From NCBI GenBank assembly GCA_004292705.1, contig RDXA01000388.1:1-11415 (forward strand): a stretch of DNA of 11,415 nt, written 5' to 3'. Source of the DNA: Sphingomonadales bacterium. Lineage in GTDB: Bacteria > Pseudomonadota > Alphaproteobacteria > Sphingomonadales > Sphingomonadaceae. The position numbers and the translations under genes are program-made. This document shows, one piece after another, positions 7,532 through 11,415 of the stretch. A model generated the notes under the pieces. It saw only the letters and a program-made list of their open reading frames with translations, was not told the origin of the DNA and did not search any database. Position 1 is the stretch's first letter; every line of letters starts with the position of its first letter.

Positions 7532-8428
7532 TCAGATATCCTTCGGCGCGTCCAGCCCTGCATGCCTGTGCGCGGCGACCAGCGTGTTGCGCAGCAGCAC
7601 CGCTATGGTCATCGGCCCGACCCCGCCCGGCACCGTGGTGATCGCACCTGCAACGCCCCGCGCCTCGTCGAAAGCGACATCGCCCACCAGTCGCCCCTTG
7701 GGTTTGCCCTCGGTGGGTGGCAGGCGGTTGATGCCGACGTCGATCACGGTCGCGCCGGGCTTGATCCAGTCCCCGCGCACCATCTCGGGGCAGCCCACCG
7801 CCGCGACCACGATGTCCGCGCGGCGCACCACTTCGGGCAGGCTCCGCGTCCGGCTGTGCGCGATGGTCACAGTGGCGTTGGCATCAGTGAGCAGCTGCGC
7901 CATCGGCTTGCCGACGATGTTCGACCGCCCGATCACCACCGCCTCAAGCCCCGACAGATCGCCGAGATGATCTTGCAAAAGCATCAAACACCCGAGCGGG
8001 GTGCAGGGAACGAAGCCGGGCTGCCCCACGCTCAGCCGTCCTGCATTGATGACGTGGAACCCGTCGACGTCCTTGTCCGGATCGATCGCGGCAATCACCG
8101 CCTGCTCGTCGAGCCCCTGCGGCAGCGGAAGCTGCACAAGGATACCATCAACCTCCGGATCACGGTTGAGCCGTTCAACCAGCGCGAGCAGTTCGGCAGC
8201 GCCGGTGGTGGCGGGCAGGCGATGTTCGAAACTGGCGATCCCCGCTTCCTCGCAAGCACGAGCCTTGGCGCCGACATAGACCTGGCTGGCCGCATCTTCG
8301 CCGACCAATACCACGGCAAGACCGGGCCGCCGCCCGGCACCATGCGCGAAAGCCGCCGCCGCCGCGCCGATCCGCGCGCGCAGCCCCGCTGCAAACGCCT
8401 TGCCGTCGATCAGTGCCGTCTCAGTCAT
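7532..8428 (-). CDS. folD: bifunctional methylenetetrahydrofolate dehydrogenase / methenyltetrahydrofolate cyclohydrolase
   Basis: Interconverts 5,10-methylene-THF, 5,10-methenyl-THF and 10-formyl-THF with NADP in the cytosol, supplying one-carbon units for purines and formyl-Met-tRNA. The 298 residues match the usual length. Motifs: YVGAKARACEE with Y51 and catalytic K55; DGILVQLPLPQGLD (94-107); KDVDGFH with D122; nucleotide-binding GRSNIVGKP (167-175); and PGGVGPMT (267-274). The ATG at 8428 shares its A with the TGA stop of the upstream yggT gene (TGATG), so translation is probably coupled. An Ala-rich N-terminal helix (13-28) is a lineage trait. A short palindromic repeat follows the stop immediately. 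Confidence 0.97.
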   Translation of the reverse strand: MTETALIDGKAFAAGLRARIGAAAAAFAHGAGRRPGLAVVLVGEDAASQVYVGAKARACEEAGIASFEHRLPATTGAAELLALVERLNRDPEVDGILVQLPLPQGLDEQAVIAAIDPDKDVDGFHVINAGRLSVGQPGFVPCTPLGCLMLLQDHLGDLSGLEAVVIGRSNIVGKPMAQLLTDANATVTIAHSRTRSLPEVVRRADIVVAAVGCPEMVRGDWIKPGATVIDVGINRLPPTEGKPKGRLVGDVAFDEARGVAGAITTVPGGVGPMTIAVLLRNTLVAAHRHAGLDAPKDI

Positions 8429-8709
8429 CAGCGCATCGCACCTTGGAGGATGTAGCTGACCGCGTTGAGCAGCATCAGGAACACCATCGGCGAGAAGTCG
8501 ATCGCGCCGGTATCGGGCATTACCTTGCGGATCGGGCGCAGCGCCGGCTCGAACAGGCGGCTCAGCGCATCATGCACTGCATGGGCGAACTGGTTGCTCG
8601 GACTGACCACATTGAAGGCAAACAGCAGGCCGATGACGAACCAGATGATCAGCAACATGTTCGCGGTGCTGATCACCATGGCGAGAATCTGGAAAAGTGC
8701 GTCAGTCAT
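8428..8709 (-). CDS. YggT family membrane protein
   Basis: A 93-residue inner-membrane protein with two hydrophobic segments (about 5-33 and 72-90). The linking region holds the family motif FEPALRPIRKVMP (53-65) and then the conserved GAIDFSPMV (68-76). YggT proteins are linked to cell shape, division-site or osmotic-stress functions in different bacteria; the exact role is not known. The ATG at 8709 has GGA about seven bases upstream. It overlaps folD by one base and follows argB after a 121-bp gap that contains a perfect palindrome. The order argB-yggT-folD is, to my memory, recurrent in related genomes. Confidence 0.9.
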   Translation of the reverse strand: MTDALFQILAMVISTANMLLIIWFVIGLLFAFNVVSPSNQFAHAVHDALSRLFEPALRPIRKVMPDTGAIDFSPMVFLMLLNAVSYILQGAMR

Positions 8710-8775
8710 TGCGATCCGTTTCCGTTGCGAAGGCGCAGGCCTGTTCGGCGCAGGCGCCCGGTGATGTCCCTTGGT

Positions 8776-8801
8776 AGGCGTATTAGCCTGTTAATACGCC
8801 T
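8776..8801. promoter_or_regulatory. perfect 10-bp inverted repeat between argB and yggT
   Basis: AGGCGTATTA (8776-8785) and TAATACGCCT (8792-8801) are exact inverse complements separated by six bases. The arms are AT-rich towards the centre, unlike the surroundings. There is no T run on either side, so a simple intrinsic terminator is unlikely. It sits in the argB-yggT gap, 66 bases upstream of the yggT start. It could be a dimeric regulator site or an RNA hairpin for processing. Confidence 0.5.
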
Positions 8802-8830
8802 CGCGCCATATCTCAGTTCCCGCTCTGGCC

Positions 8831-9760
8831 TCAGGCGCGCACCAGCGTGCCTGCGCCGCGCGCGGTGAAGAACTCCAGCAGCATCGCATGGCCCACTCGC
8901 CCATCGAGCACCACCGCCGCCTCGCAGCCCGATTGAACCGCGGTCACGCAGGTTTCGAGCTTGGGCACCATGCCGCCGCGGATAACGCCGTCTTCGCGCA
9001 GCTTGGCGATGTCCGCCGGGGTGAGGTCAGTCAGCAGCCGGCCCTCGCCATCGAGCACACCCGCCACGTCGGTCAGCAGGAACAGCCGGGCCGCGCCCAG
9101 CGCCGCCGCAATCGCGCCCGCCATGGTATCGGCATTGATGTTGTAGGTCGCCCCGTCCTCGCCGGGCGCGATGGGGGCGATCACCGGGATCATCCCGGCC
9201 GCCACCATCGTGTCGATCACCGAGGTATCGACTTCGGCGGGCTCGCCCACGAAGCCGAGATCGACCACCTGTTCGATATTGCTGTCGGGATCGCGCGTCG
9301 TGCGGCTGACTTTGCGCGCCGTCACCAGCCCGCCATCCTTGCCGGAGATGCCGATCGCCCTGCCGCCTGCCGCCGCGATCCAGCCGACCAGTTCCTTGTT
9401 GATCGCACCCGAAAGCACCATCTCGGCGACCTTGGCGGTGGCTTCGTCGGTGACGCGCAACCCGTCGACAAAGGTGCTCTCCACCCCCAGCCGCTTGAGC
9501 ATCTGGCCGATCTGCGGGCCGCCGCCATGCACCACCACCGGGTTGATGCCGACCGCCTTCAGCAGCACGATATCCTCGGCGAAATCGCGCGCGGCCTCGG
9601 GATCGCCCATCGCGTGGCCGCCATACTTCACCACGAAGGTGCGCCCGGCATAGCGCTGGAAGTACGGCAGCGCCTCGATCAGCACTTCGGCTTTGAACAG
9701 GTCGGGCGCCTCGGCCCTGGGGTGAATTGGCTTGTCGGTCACTGGGGTCCCAATCCGCAT
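8831..9760 (-). CDS. argB: acetylglutamate kinase
   Basis: Phosphorylates N-acetyl-L-glutamate with ATP, the second and usually controlling step of arginine biosynthesis. The 309 residues carry VVKYGGHAM (K45, GG 47-48), the substrate and phosphate loop VHGGGPQIG (77-85), DGLRVTD with R102, YNINADTMAGAIA (206-218) and GGMVPKLE with K267. The N-terminal helix around FKAEVLIEALPYFQRYAG (22-39) and the C-terminal HAMLLEFFTARGAGT are those of the hexameric, arginine-inhibited enzymes, so feedback inhibition by arginine is likely (inference from family). The ATG at 9760 has a poor ribosome binding site; an in-frame GTG six codons later (9742) is an alternative. A promoter-like pair lies just upstream. 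The opposite side of the intergenic region carries a divergent small ORF. Confidence 0.97.
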   Translation of the reverse strand: MRIGTPVTDKPIHPRAEAPDLFKAEVLIEALPYFQRYAGRTFVVKYGGHAMGDPEAARDFAEDIVLLKAVGINPVVVHGGGPQIGQMLKRLGVESTFVDGLRVTDEATAKVAEMVLSGAINKELVGWIAAAGGRAIGISGKDGGLVTARKVSRTTRDPDSNIEQVVDLGFVGEPAEVDTSVIDTMVAAGMIPVIAPIAPGEDGATYNINADTMAGAIAAALGAARLFLLTDVAGVLDGEGRLLTDLTPADIAKLREDGVIRGGMVPKLETCVTAVQSGCEAAVVLDGRVGHAMLLEFFTARGAGTLVRA

Positions 9761-9784
9761 GGGCGATCTGCGCTCTGGCCCCGC

Positions 9785-9819
9785 GCCCTAGCCGCTTGCG
9801 GGCGCTGGGCCAAGCGGCT
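9785..9819 (-). promoter_or_regulatory. putative argB promoter overlapped by an inverted repeat
   Basis: On the minus strand TTGGCC (9813-9808) and TAGGGC (9790-9785) are spaced by 17 bp, pointing to a start near 9778 and an 18-base leader. A perfect 9-bp inverted repeat, AGCCGCTTG (9790-9798) with CAAGCGGCT (9811-9819), covers both elements. It could be an operator for a dimeric repressor or simply a hairpin. The -10 is weak, so the promoter call is tentative; the inverted repeat itself is certain. Confidence 0.33.
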
Positions 9820-9860
9820 TGGTGCCCCCACGGGGTGTGCATTAGGCAATTCGGCCGCTT

Positions 9861-9873
9861 GGTGGTATCCACC
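9861..9873. repeat. 13-bp palindrome upstream of the small ORF
   Basis: GGTGG-TAT-CCACC is perfectly symmetrical and ends 17 bases before the ATG at 9891, just before the Shine-Dalgarno sequence GAGAGGTG. In RNA it would be a short hairpin next to the ribosome binding site; in DNA it could be an operator half of the argB divergent region. Confidence 0.3.
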
Positions 9874-9890
9874 CTGCCCGAGAGGTGACC

Positions 9891-10061
9891 ATGGGCGACA
9901 AGGACAGCAAGACACCCGCCGCCGATCCTGCGGGCGGGGGACGGCGGCAGGAAGTCCGGCGGCAGGCCGAGGCGTCGTTTGACGGGTCGAACCGCCGCAA
10001 GAGCGAGCGCCGCGCCGGGGCCGACCGCCGCGCCAGCCCGCGCAACGACGCCACCGACTGA
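9891..10061 (+). CDS. small Arg-rich hypothetical protein
   Basis: A 56-residue ORF starting MGDKDSKTPAADPAGGGRRQ and ending ASPRNDATD. The ATG is preceded by a strong ribosome binding site (GAGAGGTG, three bases from the ATG), which is the main evidence that it is real. The protein has paired arginines at regular spacing (RRQ, RRQ, RRK, RRA, RRA), with Asp, Glu, Gly and Ser between, no hydrophobic core, no signal peptide and no membrane segment; it should be disordered and could bind nucleic acid or a membrane surface. I do not recognise a family. It is divergent from argB and converges on the ydcH-like gene 71 bp away. Confidence 0.55.
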   Translation: MGDKDSKTPAADPAGGGRRQEVRRQAEASFDGSNRRKSERRAGADRRASPRNDATD

Positions 10062-10097
10062 CGCCCTGCCTGCCGGGCCTGTTGCAGAGCCGGTGGC

Positions 10098-10130
10098 GGA
10101 GCACCGCTCCATGCCCCCGCCCGCTCGGGC
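10098..10130. terminator. hairpins between convergent genes, possible bidirectional terminator
   Basis: In the 71-bp gap between the small ORF and the ydcH-like gene, GGAGC-ACC-GCTCC (10098-10110) and GCCCG-CT-CGGGC (10119-10130) are short perfect inverted repeats. Neither has a T run, so termination is plausible from position but not proven by sequence. Confidence 0.25.
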
Positions 10131-10132
10131 AT

Positions 10133-10384
10133 TCAGCCCGGTGACGCGTTCTCCAGCATCGCGGCAATCTCGTCGAGCAGGTGCAGGCGCTCCCGCTTGA
10201 GTTGCTCCAGCCGTTCGTCGCTGGCGGCTTCGATCTCGCACTCGATCCGGTGGATTTCGCGGTTCACCTGATGGTGCCGCTCGGCCAGCCCGGCGAAGTG
10301 CGCATCGGTGCATTTCAACCGGTGGAGCGTGGCAGCATCCTCGGGAAAGGCATCGGCGAGTTCGTGCGGCGTATGTGCGGACAT
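10133..10384 (-). CDS. DUF465 / YdcH family protein
   Basis: An 83-residue helical protein matching the DUF465 pattern: a phenylalanine-proline pair (F13, P14), LKCTDAHFAGLAERHHQVN (23-41), HRIECEIE (45-52), and RLEQLKRERLHLLDEIAAML (58-77) near the end. It should form an antiparallel coiled-coil hairpin in the cytosol. E. coli YdcH and SlyX-like proteins have no settled function. The ATG at 10384 has AAGGGAG seven bases upstream. A FNR/FixK-type box lies 54-67 bases upstream of the ATG, suggesting induction at low oxygen. It stands alone, convergent with the small Arg-rich ORF. Confidence 0.85.
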   Translation of the reverse strand: MSAHTPHELADAFPEDAATLHRLKCTDAHFAGLAERHHQVNREIHRIECEIEAASDERLEQLKRERLHLLDEIAAMLENASPG

Positions 10385-10409
10385 GGGCGTCTCCCTTGTT
10401 GATGACCCC

Positions 10410-10415
10410 CGTCTA
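10410..10415 (-). promoter_or_regulatory. putative -10 element of the ydcH-like gene
   Basis: TAGACG on the minus strand (10415-10410) would place a start near 10403, 19 bases before the ATG. That start is 41.5 bases from the centre of the FNR-type box. There is no -35 hexamer at 17 bp, as expected for an activator-dependent promoter. Confidence 0.3.
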
Positions 10416-10437
10416 GGCCCGCGCGCGGCATCCGCAT

Positions 10438-10451
10438 TTGATCCGTGTCAA
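10438..10451 (-). promoter_or_regulatory. FNR/FixK-type box upstream of ydcH
   Basis: TTGATCCGTGTCAA on the plus strand, reading TTGACACGGATCAA towards the gene, fits TTGA-N6-TCAA and differs from the TTGAT-N4-ATCAA consensus at one base. Its centre, at 10444.5, is about 60 bases upstream of the ATG and at -41.5 from the start predicted by the -10-like TAGACG, the usual place for a class II CRP/FNR-family activator. Confidence 0.5.
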
Positions 10452-10724
10452 TTTCACCGGAGCGCAACCGCTTTGCCGGTTTTGCCGCGCCGGGGGACGA
10501 TGGCGTGCCGGTGCGAGGCCTGGCCCCCGCACCTCTCCCGCGCCGCGGCGCTGTTGGAGACACATGAGACACAGTCCAGAAACACAAAACCCGCCCCTCC
10601 CGCAGGGGGCATGAGACGGGCGCGATTGGCGGAGGTGCGAGAGGCTGAGCGCGGACATCAGGGCAGGACGCTAGGCCTCGGGGGACAAGTAGGAAAGCGG
10701 GGGTTTTGCCGGGGGTTCGACGGG

Positions 10725-10801
10725 CCCACCCCTAACCTTAGCCGTTTGCGTGAGGCGGGACTCAGATTTCCCTCTCGCTTGCGGGAGGGCTCGGGGGTGG
10801 G
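10725..10801. repeat. REP-like palindromic element
   Basis: Outer arms CCCACCCC (10725-10732) and GGGGTGGG (10794-10801) are perfect inverse complements. Near the right arm is an inner hairpin CCCTCTCGC (10770-10778), TT, GCGGGAGGG (10781-10789) with one wobble pair. The motif CTCTCGCTTGCGGGAG and its flanks resemble a widespread alphaproteobacterial intergenic repeat. No adjacent REP-associated transposase is in the window. Confidence 0.55.
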
Positions 10802-10943
10802 AATACGCCGCCGCCTAGCGCCGCAGCCAGCAGATAGAGACGGCGTGCACGATGCCGAGGCCAGCGGGGACAGGGTAGCGGCATTTGCCGGACATAGGCG
10901 CTCCGGTCGCCCGATCACGCGAGGCGAAACCACCCCCACCTTC

Positions 10944-10968
10944 CGTCATCCCAGCGAAAGCTGGGACC
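10944..10968. repeat. REP-like palindrome with GAAA loop
   Basis: CGTCATCCCAGC-GAAA-GCTGGGACC contains a perfect 7-bp stem TCCCAGC/GCTGGGA (10949-10955 and 10960-10966) closed by GAAA. This is a well-known dispersed repeat of many proteobacteria, including sphingomonads. Confidence 0.65.
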
Positions 10969-11000
10969 TAGGACGACCGAGTGCCATGCCCCACCCCTAT

Positions 11001-11029
11001 CGCCGCCCCGAGCTTGACCCGGGGCGGCG
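11001..11029. repeat. REP-like palindrome, GC-rich
   Basis: CGCCGCCCCG (11001-11010) and CGGGGCGGCG (11020-11029) form a perfect 10-bp stem around AGCTTGACC. The core CCCCGAGCTTGACCCGGGG resembles the partner repeat often found near the GAAA-loop palindrome. It is the last GC-rich element before base composition drops. Confidence 0.55.
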
Positions 11030-11067
11030 GAATGTTTCTACATGCAACCTAGTACACGATGCAGCGA

Positions 11068-11415
11068 TCAATCTTCATAGAATGAACTTACGTCTACTTC
11101 GACCCGATTGATTGTCGGAATCCCGTCGTTCACAAAAAAATGAACAGTCAGTGGGTAAGAATCGTAAATGTGGATCGGCTCTTCCGAGTTTGGATCATAG
11201 ATCAATTCAACGAATACTGTTCCTGGAGCGATCCACTCATCGTCAGCGATTACACTCGCCTCTGGGAAAACGACAAAATTATCAATAATTACCTGGGATG
11301 CTAGATCATCCAATTCAGATAGATCTCCGCTTTCCGCGAGTCCATACTCCAACAGAGCATCTTCAATTCGCTCCGCCAGTTCATCCGACCACGCGTCGGA
11401 TTTTGTAGCCTGAAG
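11068..11415 (-). CDS. unknown acidic protein, N-terminus outside the window
   Basis: The frame is open from the stop at 11068 through the right edge: 115 residues are visible, and codons from 11353 to 11415 read on without a stop, so the gene starts beyond the window rather than at the TTG at 11352. The visible part opens with LQATKSDAWSDELAERIEDA, continues with a helical acidic segment, and ends in a beta-rich part (VFVELIYD, YPLTVHFFVNDG, INRVEVDVSSFYED). It is strongly acidic, has no membrane segment, and I do not recognise the family. Its G+C is about 46% against about 65% for its neighbours, with AT-rich codons, which suggests recent transfer. Reading-frame integrity in a low-GC region is weak evidence alone, but the amphipathic strand pattern looks like a real protein. 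Confidence 0.65.
   Translation of the reverse strand, partial: LQATKSDAWSDELAERIEDALLEYGLAESGDLSELDDLASQVIIDNFVVFPEASVIADDEWIAPGTVFVELIYDPNSEEPIHIYDSYPLTVHFFVNDGIPTINRVEVDVSSFYED

Larger units (their letters stand above)
10452..11067. other. gene-free stretch with palindromic repeats
   Basis: About 615 bases with no ORF that has both a credible start and protein-like composition. Open frames here are shadows of repeats: they translate as strings such as HPSESWDL and PSRLREGSGVG, which I recognise as spurious peptides from dispersed palindromic repeats. Besides the repeats listed separately there is a short hairpin CCCCT-CCCGC-AGGGG at 10594-10608. No tRNA, transposase or terminal repeat was seen. 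Confidence 0.6.

Noticed and set aside
5957..8455. An 832-codon open frame on the plus strand
   Set aside because: It lies opposite marC, the lipoprotein, folD and the end of yggT, all of which have clear family motifs. Its translation is Arg/His/Gln-rich and of low quality, typical of an antisense frame in GC-rich DNA.
9027..10313. A 428-codon minus-strand frame across argB and its upstream region
   Set aside because: Frame-shifted shadow of argB with very high Arg content and no family resemblance.
10446..10451. TTGACA on the minus strand as a sigma-70 -35 for ydcH
   Set aside because: The nearest -10-like hexamer is 30 bases away, too far for a -35/-10 pair; the FNR-box reading explains the spacing better.
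10308..11111. A 267-codon plus-strand frame filling the gene-free region
   Set aside because: It starts antisense to ydcH, has no ribosome binding site, and contains the spurious repeat peptides HPSESWDL and PSRLREGSGVG.
11068..11352. A complete 94-residue protein starting at a TTG
   Set aside because: The frame remains open for 21 more codons to the window edge, so the gene is better read as truncated by the window.
1..11415. CRISPR arrays, tRNA or rRNA genes, insertion sequences, toxin-antitoxin pairs
   Set aside because: No regularly spaced direct repeats, cloverleaf-like sequences, transposase motifs or paired short toxin/antitoxin frames were seen on either strand.

Overview
The window is a GC-rich (roughly two thirds G+C over most of its length), densely packed stretch of what looks like an ordinary alphaproteobacterial chromosome. 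Protein content, Ala-rich codon use and the palindromic intergenic repeats fit the Sphingomonadales (Erythrobacter/Porphyrobacter/Sphingomonas relatives). That placement is inference from the look of the genes, not from a search.

Layout. Positions 1-350 hold the 5' two thirds of dcd (dCTP deaminase, minus strand, running off the left edge). A 217-bp spacer follows with a strong plus-strand intrinsic terminator that has no plus-strand gene in front of it, so a small RNA is possible. Next, on the minus strand, come an endonuclease/exonuclease/phosphatase-family protein (568-1272) and, 8 bp upstream of it, a 1052-residue trifunctional-type PutA without the DNA-binding domain (1281-4439); together they look like a proline-catabolism operon. 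A YciI-like small protein (4590-4877) is divergent from putA and converges, with 6 bp between stops, on a TerC-like DUF475 membrane protein (4884-5936). MarC-family membrane protein (5990-6619), an NTF2/DUF4440-like lipoprotein (6656-7429), folD (7532-8428), yggT (8428-8709) and argB (8831-9760) follow, all on the minus strand. yggT and folD overlap by one base. The minus-strand block therefore mixes membrane or envelope proteins with one-carbon metabolism (FolD) and arginine biosynthesis (ArgB).

Right of argB the style changes. A short Arg-rich plus-strand ORF with a good ribosome binding site (9891-10061) and a DUF465/YdcH-like coiled-coil protein (10133-10384, minus) converge. In front of ydcH lies a TTGA-N6-TCAA sequence (10438-10451) of FNR/FixK type, spaced as expected for a class II activator site. 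From about 10450 to 11067 there is no convincing gene but several palindromic REP-like repeats. At about 11035 the base composition drops to about 46% G+C, and the window ends inside an acidic ORF of unknown family (11068 to beyond 11415, minus). This looks like the edge of a horizontally acquired segment.

Most of the window is housekeeping. I see no complete undescribed system in it. The items most worth a second look are the FNR-type box, the low-GC edge with its unknown gene, the orphan terminator near dcd, and the perfect palindromes between yggT and argB and in front of argB.
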